DNA from: a virus
Length of the DNA stretch: 26,501 nt
Virus record (IMG/VR): IMGVR_UViG_3300050821_007732
Span: 1-26,501 of that record
Direction: 5' to 3' (one strand)
The notes below the pieces were generated by a model. The model was given only the letters and a program-made list of their open reading frames with translations, did no database searches and was not told the DNA's origin. Below, one piece after another: positions 12,507 through 19,886 of this stretch. How positions within the stretch are numbered: the stretch's first letter is position 1; every line of letters begins with the position of its first letter. Made by a program: the position numbers and the translations under genes.

Positions 12507-13312
12507 GGTGCCAAGATAGCCGCTGCACCAAGCGACCCTCCAAGACCGAATAGATTGTTGATGCCTTGCTGCTGGGCATTATAGCCTGCGAGCTGGTTCT
12601 GATAGGCTTGATTAGTGATCCCAGCTATATCCGTTCCCTGCTGATTGACGCCGGGCACAGGATTGAAATTGGGCTGGGATACCTGAGAGCCTGAGGCCAA
12701 CGCACTATAGAGATTAAGCGGCTCGTTATATTGGGTAAGCGCCTGTCCAAATAGCTGCTGCTGCTCCTGATTTCCAGCCGTTATGGCCTGATTTTGTGCC
12801 CCTTGATAAGCCTGCTGTTTTCCCAAACCAAAGAGCTGCTGGGCATCGTTATAACCTTTGTCGCCAGTTTGTAACCCTTCATTAGCCAATTGCGTATTGA
12901 GAGTGTCTTGGCTCTTGGCAAATTGCGGATCGAGATATTGGGTCTGGGCATTATAGGCCGCGTCCTGAGCCTGCTTCTGCTGTGCGCCGAAGTTGCCAGG
13001 ATTGAAGCCCTGCGAATAGGTATTTCCCACATTCTGTAGGGAATTTAGTCCTATTTGACCAAGTTTTTGCTGCCCTTCTAAACCTTGATTGAAAAGCTGT
13101 TGCTCACCCGGAGAGAAGGAAGCTGTCTGGGAATATTGCGGGGTGCCATCTGGATTGGTGCCGTTAATATTATATTCAAGATTGCCATAAGGCGTATATT
13201 GATTGATGCGATTTAGGCCAGCATTAGCCGTCGCAGTCTGGATATTAGACTGGGTTTGCGCCGCAGCCGTTTGCGTAGGGTCTGGTGCCTGTGGCGCGCT
13301 TGGCTTGCTCAT
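12503..13312 (-). CDS. Podovirus virion/DNA-transfer type protein, 269 aa
   Basis: The start MSKPSAPQAPDPTQTAAAQT followed by NIQTATANAGLNRINQYTPYGNLEY is a pattern I recognise from many uncultured and cultured podoviruses: Pro-rich opening, xAQTxxNxxTAxxNAxLNxxNQxTPYG, then PQYSQTASFSPGEQQLF. These proteins are encoded just downstream of the stabilisation protein and are annotated as tail or DNA-transfer proteins without proven function. The remainder is Gln/Asn/Tyr-rich with repeated QAYQ/NQ motifs and ends in a short hydrophobic Ala/Gly/Leu helix. The ATG lies 68 bases inside the preceding GNAT gene in another frame; its match to the usual family start argues that this overlap is genuine. 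Role inferred: component of the ejection apparatus. Confidence 0.78.
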   Translation of the reverse strand: MSKPSAPQAPDPTQTAAAQTQSNIQTATANAGLNRINQYTPYGNLEYNINGTNPDGTPQYSQTASFSPGEQQLFNQGLEGQQKLGQIGLNSLQNVGNTYSQGFNPGNFGAQQKQAQDAAYNAQTQYLDPQFAKSQDTLNTQLANEGLQTGDKGYNDAQQLFGLGKQQAYQGAQNQAITAGNQEQQQLFGQALTQYNEPLNLYSALASGSQVSQPNFNPVPGVNQQGTDIAGITNQAYQNQLAGYNAQQQGINNLFGLGGSLGAAAILAP

Positions 13313-13748
13313 TAAATTCAGTTCCCAAAAAGCGGCATTCCCGCTTCAGCATTCCAAAAATCAATAAATCGACATCCTTGGTCACGCCTTCTCGAATCTC
13401 GCCCTCTTGCGTAAAGCCAAGATGCTTCGCAAAGCGGATGGATTTGGCGTTATCGGATGCAATCTTGAGAGTGACGCGCCGAAGGCCCCACTCGACAAAC
13501 GGGGCAAGGAACATGGCTCCCAAAAAGCTCCGCGTGAGCCTTGAGACCCGATCCAGCGCGATAGATGCGTCTACGCTGTTGCCCGGCCAGAAATTATTGT
13601 ACAGAACGACTGCCGTTATATTCCCGTCCCGCTCCAAAATCAAGGCACTGGCTTTTTCCCATGAACCACCCTCCGGAGGGTGAGGAAAGCGGGGAGCGGC
13701 CCATGCAATAGCCCTGTCCCGCTGATCGCCAATAATGCGCCAACTCAC
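13245..13748 (-). CDS. GNAT-like acetyltransferase fold protein of the structural cluster
   Basis: The 167-residue product starts at GTG, overlapping the previous stop as GTGA. Residues about 43-135 follow a GNAT layout: beta strand NITAVVLYNNF, a middle part with IALDRVSRLTRSFLGAMFLA, strand RRVTLKIA, then SDNAKSIRFAKHLGFTQEGE with Asn100 and the Ser103/Phe106/Leu110-Gly-Phe pattern of GNAT motif B. The acetyl-CoA loop (Q/RxxGxG/A) is not obvious, so catalysis is uncertain. GNAT-like genes are repeatedly found in podovirus tail/ejection regions; whether they act on virion or host proteins is unknown. The C-terminal 23 codons overlap the next gene, and the tail after CRFL looks unstructured. 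Confidence 0.75.
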   Translation of the reverse strand: MSWRIIGDQRDRAIAWAAPRFPHPPEGGSWEKASALILERDGNITAVVLYNNFWPGNSVDASIALDRVSRLTRSFLGAMFLAPFVEWGLRRVTLKIASDNAKSIRFAKHLGFTQEGEIREGVTKDVDLLIFGMLKRECRFLGTEFNEQAKRATGTRPYANGCGANPV

Positions 13749-15313
13749 AAAATTCCGCCTGGCTTGAAGGTGTAATCAAGGCTTAGGAGGTTGATAGTAG
13801 CTCCTGCCGTTGAAACTGTCATGTAAACCGAGGCCGCAAATCCTATTCCTGTCACGGTCTGCCAGCTTTTCTGGATAAAAGGTCCTGTCGCCCAAAAAGA
13901 AACATTCCAGAGCGCCACATTCCAAAGCGGGGTGGTAGTACCAGAAAATGTAGGAGATGTGGTAGGCGGATCGGAATTGAAATCGGTATTGAGTGCCAAG
14001 GCCGGCGTAAAATTGCCAGTAGTCTGCATAAGCGGCCTGACCATTGTGAACATTTTCTGCCGGTCTGTCTTGAAATAACTGAAGGCTGGCTGGATAGACC
14101 CGAATATCTGTTGTGTCCCAGCATCGGCCTGTCCGGTCTCGCATTTGGCTACAACGGTTGCTCCACCGAAATATATGCTATTTCCAAGGACGCAGAAGGT
14201 CGCTGCATTCCATGGCGATGCAATCAAGCCATAAGAACACCAGGAATCATTTACCGTGTTCATTACATATTGATGCTGCCGGGAATTTTCATTCTGCGGA
14301 ACATTGATGATGATCTTATTGCCGAATGGATAGACCGCGCCCTCCCATCCGAAATTTCCTGAATACATGGAAATATCGTCATTAATGAGGGTAAGGATCT
14401 TGTAGGAAACCGTGTCCTTGGGATTCTTGATGCCAACCGCGATAGCGCTGCTGGCTGAAACAAGCCCAGCCGCCGTAATGATAATGGCATCCGATCCAGT
14501 CTTGAACCAGCAGCGGCGCCCGATTGGCTTGCCGACGTAATAGGTACCTTGTATTTGAAAGGCGCCTGCTGTGTTGGGATCGGTGCCAGCATAGACAACC
14601 ATCTGGCCCTCGGTACTCAAGAAGGCAATGAAATCATCGAATGATGTGCTGGACGAAAGCGAGAATGTCAGGATCGTGAGGATCGATCCCCCAAGTGTAA
14701 ATTGCGTGCTGAGATCAAATGATGTGGCCGCTCCCCCGATTGATTGAGCCGGAAGATACCAAGCCAGATTGGTATTGTTCTGCACAAACCAGATGCGGTT
14801 CTTCCATACGGCAGGGCTTCGCAGCGTGGTTGTGGTAACGCCGGTAATGGCCGGCGAGCTTATGCCGGTGATCTTCGTCCAGTTTATGCCATCATAAAGT
14901 AAAGGTGTATCAACGCCATTTGCGGCATAAAGATAGGAACCGCCCGGCGCCGATGTATTGATGTATTCCCAACGGGCATTAGTAAGACCTGTGACAACCG
15001 CGGCGCCTACCGCGCCTTGTGCCGTGGCGTCATAGACTGAGGTATTGGAGATCGCGAAAAGCTTTTCGGTCCCTGTCAAGCCGGTATAACCCATCAGGGT
15101 TTCGACCCAATGGGTAAAGCCGGTAGTCCAATTTACATAGCCATTCCGAAGGGTGCAAAATGTGGTCTGTGGCACCCAATTATCCAGGACCACGGCATCG
15201 GTTGGAGGCATAGCTGCGATGGAATCGACGGCGTTAAGTCCGCCGATCGGAGCGGGAATGGTCTGGGTTACGGCAACGGCCCGTCCGCGCACCGCTGCAC
15301 CTCTGGCAGACAT
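13745..15313 (-). CDS. P22 gp10-like stabilisation/tail hub protein
   Basis: After a basic N-terminus the protein has IPAPIGGLNAVDSIAAMPPT and AVVLDNWVPQTTFCTLRNGY (about residues 19-58), which I recognise from podovirus packaged-DNA stabilisation/hub proteins: PxGGLNxxDxxAxMPxxDAxxLxNxxPxxxxxxxRxGY. The rest is beta-rich with repeated YxAANG/VDTPLLYDG and VWKNRIWFVQ elements suggesting a beta-propeller-like body. Length (522) is close to P22 gp10 (about 470). In P22, gp10 binds beneath gp4 and plugs the packaged head. Its ATG shares one base with the preceding gp4-like gene's stop (TAATG), fitting ordered assembly. Product identity is by motif and order, not alignment. Confidence 0.82.
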   Translation of the reverse strand: MSARGAAVRGRAVAVTQTIPAPIGGLNAVDSIAAMPPTDAVVLDNWVPQTTFCTLRNGYVNWTTGFTHWVETLMGYTGLTGTEKLFAISNTSVYDATAQGAVGAAVVTGLTNARWEYINTSAPGGSYLYAANGVDTPLLYDGINWTKITGISSPAITGVTTTTLRSPAVWKNRIWFVQNNTNLAWYLPAQSIGGAATSFDLSTQFTLGGSILTILTFSLSSSTSFDDFIAFLSTEGQMVVYAGTDPNTAGAFQIQGTYYVGKPIGRRCWFKTGSDAIIITAAGLVSASSAIAVGIKNPKDTVSYKILTLINDDISMYSGNFGWEGAVYPFGNKIIINVPQNENSRQHQYVMNTVNDSWCSYGLIASPWNAATFCVLGNSIYFGGATVVAKCETGQADAGTQQIFGSIQPAFSYFKTDRQKMFTMVRPLMQTTGNFTPALALNTDFNSDPPTTSPTFSGTTTPLWNVALWNVSFWATGPFIQKSWQTVTGIGFAASVYMTVSTAGATINLLSLDYTFKPGGIL

Positions 15314-16284
15314 TAGGGATGGCCCCCGCCAAATCCAGAATCGGGGATGTTGTCATAATTCAGGAAATGAATGCCGGTCGCCGTCGCATTCATTCTCAGG
15401 CTGCGGGATGCGCCAGAAGTTGAAAGCTGGAAATCCCGTGCCTCGCGCCAAGTTCTAAGTTCTTCGGTATAATCCAAGCCCTTCGCTCGCAGAAAGCGCC
15501 ACTTCACGCCATAGCGTTGTGTATCCTCGGGCCAGAGATAAACATCCGTATCGGCACCCCAACGACAAATGCCGCCAGCAGCCACGCGAGCGGCACCAGT
15601 AGCCGTCTGGCACCAAGCATTGCTCACATACTCATAGGCGATCTGATCGGTTTGGGACGTTCCAGGAAGTGGCTGGATGGTCATGAGATTATCTTGCACC
15701 CGAAATCGGATGCGGGGTCCTACTGGACTAATGCCAGATACAATAACCTGCCATTCGACCGGGCTTAAAGGGCCAAGCATAGGCCAGCGGAAATTGCGAT
15801 CCCATTGGGTTGCATTGATAAATGAACGAATATCTGCTGGCAGCGGATATTGGATCTGGCCGAAATTTATACTCGCATTATTAGTTGTTCCAGACGCTAC
15901 CGCGCTCATCGTGACGGTGGTTGATCCAATGGCTATGATGGTCGCGCTCTGATAGATATTGGAGCCTGACAATCCAAGCCCAATTCCACCGTTATAAGCG
16001 GCTTTTAGCGCATTGGTCGCTGCCGTGGAAAGCCCGGTAATGACATTGGAATTATAGGTCATATTGCCGGTGAAAGGACCATACGGAACGAGATTGAAGG
16101 TATAGGTCTTGTTTAGTTCAGGCCACCCTCCCCATGGACCTTGCAGTTTGCAGAACTCCTGGCCTTCAGCATTGGAAAGGGCAAGAAGTTGCGACACGCT
16201 GGGATCGGAATTGCCGATCACCATAGTAGGAATGGGCAGGCTTAATTCACTGCAGGCGTCCTGGATAATGGTAAGTAGCGACAC
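15313..16284 (-). CDS. P22 gp4-like head-completion/tail adaptor protein
   Basis: The opening MSLLTIIQDACSELSLPIPT, then GNSDPSVSQLLALSNAEGQE and FCKLQGPWGG, is the hallmark of P22 gp4-type head completion proteins found in many podoviruses (LxxIxDAxxELxLPxPxxVxGSxDxxxxQLLALAxxEGxE). The C-terminal part has PLPADIRSFINATQWDRN, a feature shared with these adaptors. The protein would bind the portal ring after packaging and provide the platform for the gp10-like protein encoded next. Length is 323 residues, longer than P22 gp4 (166), because a Gly/Asn/Ser-rich insert occupies about residues 65-145. The stop of the upstream gene overlaps its SD (TGAGG). No lytic motif was identified in this version. 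Confidence 0.83.
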   Translation of the reverse strand: MSLLTIIQDACSELSLPIPTMVIGNSDPSVSQLLALSNAEGQEFCKLQGPWGGWPELNKTYTFNLVPYGPFTGNMTYNSNVITGLSTAATNALKAAYNGGIGLGLSGSNIYQSATIIAIGSTTVTMSAVASGTTNNASINFGQIQYPLPADIRSFINATQWDRNFRWPMLGPLSPVEWQVIVSGISPVGPRIRFRVQDNLMTIQPLPGTSQTDQIAYEYVSNAWCQTATGAARVAAGGICRWGADTDVYLWPEDTQRYGVKWRFLRAKGLDYTEELRTWREARDFQLSTSGASRSLRMNATATGIHFLNYDNIPDSGFGGGHP

Positions 16285-16293
16285 ATCAAAACC

Positions 16294-16689
16294 TCAGGTG
16301 TTGGGGCCGCCGACGATAAACTTCAAGCCATCAATCGAGATCGCGCGAACACCGGTATGGGTAGCGATTGAAACGGTTCCGGTCGTGACCGTTCCGTTAT
16401 TCAATGAGCCGCCAGATGGCGGATAAAGCAGAAGGGTATTTGCATCTGCATTGAAAATATCCATGTAATCTCCAGGCTGCATGGAATCGCCTGAGCCGTT
16501 TCCCGGAGGAAGGCCGACACCGCTATTATTGGCAGCCGCGACAACCCAAATCACGCTGGTAAATGGCAATAGCGTAAAATTTGTATGATCTGTTCCGGCG
16601 CCAACTACGGTAGTTGTAACACCACCAATAATCGCACCAGCGGCGCCGGCTGATACGCCGGAACCCATCACATGAGCTTTAAACGGCAT
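16294..16689 (-). CDS. Small beta-rich virion protein candidate, 131 aa
   Basis: I choose the ATG at 16689 (MPFKAHVMGSGVSAGAAGAI) because AAGGAG lies seven bases upstream; an ATG six bases earlier is too close to that box. The start is 11 bases inside the preceding gene. The protein is Gly/Thr/Val/Ala-rich, with GDYMDIFNADANTLLLYPPS in the second half and an end GLKFIVGG. This resembles small beta-sandwich head proteins (decoration or head-fibre type) that I recall from phages with NADATTLLVYPPxGGxINNG motifs. Position between a coiled-coil protein and the gp4-like adaptor supports a head or neck role. The function is inferred from motif and context. Confidence 0.7.
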   Translation of the reverse strand: MPFKAHVMGSGVSAGAAGAIIGGVTTTVVGAGTDHTNFTLLPFTSVIWVVAAANNSGVGLPPGNGSGDSMQPGDYMDIFNADANTLLLYPPSGGSLNNGTVTTGTVSIATHTGVRAISIDGLKFIVGGPNT

Positions 16690-17368
16690 TTTCATTCTCC
16701 TTTTTGGGACGCCCAGGGCGGCGCCGAAGTCCTTGACCCTGAACTGCAATTTCTGGAACAGGCTGGCCAGTTTGATTTGCCAGCGCAGCGACCTGCTGAC
16801 GCAAGAGTTCAATTTCCGTCTTGAGCTCGTCGCGCTCTGCCGTCGCCTTGCTCAAAGCCTGCACTTTCTCGTCTTCAGAAATATATGCCTTGCAAAGCTC
16901 TTTCTCGCGCCGGGCGCCCATGCCTAAATTCTGAAGGATGGAATCCGGCAATTGGGCATATTGTTCGGCGGTAAAGATACGCTGGGCTTTCAACTCCATG
17001 ACCCGATGCTTGGCCATGAAAGCGCACATTTCCAAGGGCGTGCCATCGGCAACCTGTTCCTGCTGGGCCTGAAATTGCGCCCATTGACGCGTAAAGCGAT
17101 GGGGATGGCTTGGAACGTCCATCCTGTCTTCCATCTGAACTCGGGTAATATAATCTGTCTTGGCGCCTGGCGCGAAAATATGAACGAAATTCTGATCCTC
17201 GAAGATCGCCCGGCCAGCCGCGTTGCTCTTGGCTTCCATGTAAACCGGCTCGACAAAAAAGCGAACCATCAGGTTCTTGTCGCTGCCATGCGAAGTCATG
17301 GCGACAACATTATTACCAGCGAAAGCCGGAACTACAGGCGATGCAAGGGCAGAAGCAAGAGTCTCCAT
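16679..17368 (-). CDS. Head-cluster protein with coiled coil and C-terminal AT-hook-like motif
   Basis: This 229-residue protein has a mixed N-terminal domain (residues about 20-90, including NLMVRFFVEPVYMEAKSNAA and YITRVQMEDRMD). A central region with FTRQWAQFQAQQEQVADGTP follows, then a heptad-rich helix (VQALSKATAERDELKTEIEL, about residues 170-190). It ends in RRRPGRPKK (215-223), which fits the AT-hook core (GRP flanked by basic residues) that binds the minor groove of AT-rich DNA. The N-terminal architecture recalls an unnamed protein family of podovirus head modules. The SD is fused to the upstream stop (TAAGGAG). It could link DNA to the head interior or neck; this is inference. Confidence 0.72.
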   Translation of the reverse strand: METLASALASPVVPAFAGNNVVAMTSHGSDKNLMVRFFVEPVYMEAKSNAAGRAIFEDQNFVHIFAPGAKTDYITRVQMEDRMDVPSHPHRFTRQWAQFQAQQEQVADGTPLEMCAFMAKHRVMELKAQRIFTAEQYAQLPDSILQNLGMGARREKELCKAYISEDEKVQALSKATAERDELKTEIELLRQQVAALANQTGQPVPEIAVQGQGLRRRPGRPKKENENAV

Positions 17369-17378
17369 TCAATTCTCC

Positions 17379-18200
17379 TTAGTTCATCTGTTTTTCATGC
17401 GCCGCAGCGAACTCATCAGCTACAGCACGAAGCAGCCCATTTCCATAGACCGTCAATTCGCAGCCTTCGGAAAGTAGTTTTGGAATGATTACTACAAATT
17501 CCTCTGCTTGCGCGATCATCTGAATGGGGGAGCGGAAGTTCTTACCGCCGCACATCACGTCCAGAATTTCATGGTCATGGTCCTGCTCATAAGCGTGAAG
17601 CTCATTGCCATCCATGGAACAATCCAGGCCAAATAACCGAAAGCGGCGGTAACCGAGTTGATAGGCAAGTCCAAGCGCCCGCGTTCCTATAGTGGTCCCA
17701 CCCCCGACAAATGGCGGCCTAAGCTCGGGAAAAGCCGTTTCCAGCCCGACAATATAAGGTGTCCAGAGAATGCAATTTGGCGCTTTATCATGGACAGATG
17801 GATCGCATTGGCTGGAATAGAACCGAACCATGGGGATTTCCGGCTTTACCATATTGGCCACGCCGGGAAGGCTATCAAGCAGAACATGGCAATCCGGGGT
17901 GATGCCCTTATCCGACAAATAAGCCGGGACATTATTGACCGCGAACAGGATATCGCCCGAGGCTTGGCAAAACTTCATAAAGCAAAGGTCTGATTTCAGG
18001 GATGGCCCTCCCCCAGCAATGATAGCTGTTCCATCATGTGGTTCAAAACTCTCAAGCCAGCGAGCATCAGTGCGAGCCATGGCCGCCTTGAGATTATGTT
18101 CCAATGTCTCATAGGATATATTGGCGATAAATTCGAGGTCTCTAACCTCAAAATCCTTGTCTTCTGACCTGTTTTCGGGATCGCGAATGAACTTCAGCAT
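17379..18200 (-). CDS. DUF115/MptE-like family protein in the head module
   Basis: The 273-residue protein shows the DUF115 (6-hydroxymethylpterin pyrophosphokinase MptE-like, also in motility accessory factors) arrangement: AIIAGGGPSLKSDL (59-72), ILFAVNNVPAYL (84-95), TPDCHVLLDS (101-110), GGGTTIGTRALGLAYQLGY (166-184) and RFRLFGLDCSM (187-197). The GxGPSL loop binds a phosphate-containing ligand in this superfamily; bacterial members are linked to glycan modification of flagella, and phage members have no settled role. It starts 11 bases after an intrinsic terminator's stem, with a short AGGA box, and is followed by the AT-hook protein. It may modify a virion or host glycan. The family is recognised with good confidence, its activity is not. 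Confidence 0.8.
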   Translation of the reverse strand: MLKFIRDPENRSEDKDFEVRDLEFIANISYETLEHNLKAAMARTDARWLESFEPHDGTAIIAGGGPSLKSDLCFMKFCQASGDILFAVNNVPAYLSDKGITPDCHVLLDSLPGVANMVKPEIPMVRFYSSQCDPSVHDKAPNCILWTPYIVGLETAFPELRPPFVGGGTTIGTRALGLAYQLGYRRFRLFGLDCSMDGNELHAYEQDHDHEILDVMCGGKNFRSPIQMIAQAEEFVVIIPKLLSEGCELTVYGNGLLRAVADEFAAAHEKQMN

Positions 18201-18210
18201 GTCCTATCCG

Positions 18211-18240
18211 AAAAACAGGGAGGGTTTTACGCCTCCCTGG
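18211..18240 (-). terminator. Intrinsic terminator between decoration and DUF115 genes
   Basis: On the transcribed (minus) strand a perfect 8-bp stem CAGGGAGG / CCTCCCTG with an 8-base loop (18216-18239) is followed immediately by five T residues (18215-18211). This is a textbook rho-independent terminator. It lies after the 200-aa gene's stop and just before the DUF115 ATG, so it should end or reduce transcripts coming from portal, scaffold and capsid. Confidence 0.9.
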
Positions 18241-18259
18241 TTAGGTGGGTCAGAGGAGA

Positions 18260-18862
18260 CTAGATGCCAGGCCCGATATTTGGTCGATTGAGATAAACAA
18301 GTAGCGTCGAAACATTGGAAGCCACAGTCGCCACATTAGCCGAACGCAAGCCGATGATAGTGCGGAAGACAGAAGCCGTGGAACGAATGCGGCCAGCCGT
18401 CGCAGCAGAGACATAAAGCGGAATATTGGGCTGAACATTAAGGGTAGTAAAGGTCGAACGAAGCGCCGTGCCGCGTCCCTGCACCTGGAACCAGGTTGCC
18501 TGATTTGATGTGCCATTGGAGCTGACGGTATTGATCGCCAGCGCAATGGGGCGCCCTGAATTGGCCTGGGATGCCTGCGTAGTGGCAACCACAGCAATCT
18601 TGTAAGCGCCATCCCAGGTATAGAAGAGGCCGGGAGTGACAGTTGTGGAAGTCGGGATTTGAAGAAAGATGAACTCGCCGCCGCCGCCGACCGTGGTATC
18701 GGTGCTTTGGGCGGAAATGATCTGCCCGAACATTTCCTCGATAGCCGCAGACGGAAGAGGATTAACTGTTGCCGAAACCCAGGGAAAGCCAAGTAGCCCT
18801 GATGTATAGACTGCGTTCAGCCCGGCAACGCCGATTTGGGGAGTTGTAACGAAATAAGCCAT
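18260..18862 (-). CDS. Capsid decoration/structural protein candidate, 200 aa
   Basis: Located immediately after the major capsid gene (14-base gap, SD fused to its stop: TAAGGG) and followed by a strong terminator, this 200-residue protein is probably made in amounts similar to capsid protein. It is beta-rich, neutral, and heavy in Thr, Ser, Ala, Val and Gly. It begins MAYFVTTPQIGVAGLNAVYT, contains GGGGEFIFLQIPTSTTVTPG and TWDGAYKIAVVATTQASQAN, and ends in VSTLLVYLNRPNIGPGI. There is no signal peptide, coiled coil or enzyme motif. Position and composition point to a head decoration or minor capsid protein, as often found beside podovirus coat genes. I do not recognise the family by sequence. 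Confidence 0.75.
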   Translation of the reverse strand: MAYFVTTPQIGVAGLNAVYTSGLLGFPWVSATVNPLPSAAIEEMFGQIISAQSTDTTVGGGGEFIFLQIPTSTTVTPGLFYTWDGAYKIAVVATTQASQANSGRPIALAINTVSSNGTSNQATWFQVQGRGTALRSTFTTLNVQPNIPLYVSAATAGRIRSTASVFRTIIGLRSANVATVASNVSTLLVYLNRPNIGPGI

Positions 18863-18876
18863 GGTGTTTGTTTCCC

Positions 18877-19857
18877 TTAGTTGCCGTTAAGTACGCCCTG
18901 CAAAAACCGATTGCTCGTGGTCATATTGCCCGCGAAGCCGATCAGCTTGACCATGGCGTCCTGATTGACGGCGAAACGATCATCGCCCAATGGGACGAAA
19001 TTGCGCTCCGACGCGGGACGGAAGAAGATATATTCCGTATTGAGCATGTAGAGCGTGTTGGTGGGAGCCGAACCGCCATAACCTCCATCCAACACTACAT
19101 CGGCGCGCATATATTTCAAGCTATCGAATCCAGCCTCTGCCATTTCGTCAGAAGCAATGCGCTGGATCGCCTGAAGGCTTTCGAGATAAAGGCGATAGTA
19201 GTTGTTGTCCGCCGGCATGAGATCAGGTTTGTCATTGCCGCGCACCAGCTGAACCCAAAGGCGGTTCATATAGGACTGGATGTTGGCGGACGAAGCAGCT
19301 GATCCGCCCGTGGTGACAGACTGAAAAACCTTGTTCTGCCAGAAGGTATAGGTGGACCCGGAAATGCCGCCAACCGTATTGGTATTGGTATTGGCGACTA
19401 AGGCCTGAAGGCCATTGATCTGGCGGCCGCCATCTGCCGTCCCATCCGAATAAATATCGCCCGAGACGTTATTGGTCATCGTGCGTTCGGCATTCTTGAT
19501 GCGACCGGCCAGGAGATTGATAATCGCTTCCTCGCCCGAGTTCTGGATGCCTTCCAGGCCCGACATGGAAATCGCCACCGCAGACTGGGCATAATTGAAC
19601 TCGGCATAGGTGAAGACATCCGAAGGCTGGATATCCAGAGCCTCATAGCCGGAATAGCGCTTATAAGTGCCGTTTTCGGCATACTCAAGCTCCTGCATGA
19701 TGGTGCGTCCGCCCGTGACAGGCTTGACGTTACCCTTCTTGCGAAGCCGATTGAGAAGCGCAGTATTCTTGGTGACGTTATCCGCTGCTTTGCCAGTACG
19801 GCTTCGCAGGGTAGTGGTGACGATTTCGCCCGCTGTCTGCGGATTGGCCAAGCCCAT
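18877..19857 (-). CDS. Major capsid protein (podovirus coat, HK97-like fold presumed)
   Basis: The product of 326 residues begins MGLANPQTAGEIVTTTLRSR. It includes RLRKKGNVKPVTGGRTIMQE, YKRYSGYEALDIQPSDVFTY, a helix-rich spine-like region (EAIINLLAGRIKNAERTMTN), a GLQALVANTNTNTVGGI segment and a C-terminal VPLGDDRFAVNQDAMVKLIG. This pattern is familiar from podovirus major capsid proteins: N-arm, RTIxxELxYxENxTYxRYxGxE, GLQALV and a late P-domain strand. It follows the scaffold gene directly, the standard order. I use the ATG at 19857 rather than a TTG two codons upstream; a GAGG box lies ten bases ahead. Assignment by motif memory plus gene order is strong. Confidence 0.88.
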   Translation of the reverse strand: MGLANPQTAGEIVTTTLRSRTGKAADNVTKNTALLNRLRKKGNVKPVTGGRTIMQELEYAENGTYKRYSGYEALDIQPSDVFTYAEFNYAQSAVAISMSGLEGIQNSGEEAIINLLAGRIKNAERTMTNNVSGDIYSDGTADGGRQINGLQALVANTNTNTVGGISGSTYTFWQNKVFQSVTTGGSAASSANIQSYMNRLWVQLVRGNDKPDLMPADNNYYRLYLESLQAIQRIASDEMAEAGFDSLKYMRADVVLDGGYGGSAPTNTLYMLNTEYIFFRPASERNFVPLGDDRFAVNQDAMVKLIGFAGNMTTSNRFLQGVLNGN

Positions 19858-19886
19858 GTCCAAAAATCCTCATAAGGTTGAGGGCT

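Noticed and set aside
19374-19396. Triple TATTGG repeat in the capsid gene
   Set aside because: It encodes an Asn-Thr run in a loop of the coat protein; it stays in frame and is not a regulatory or phase-variable tract of useful length.
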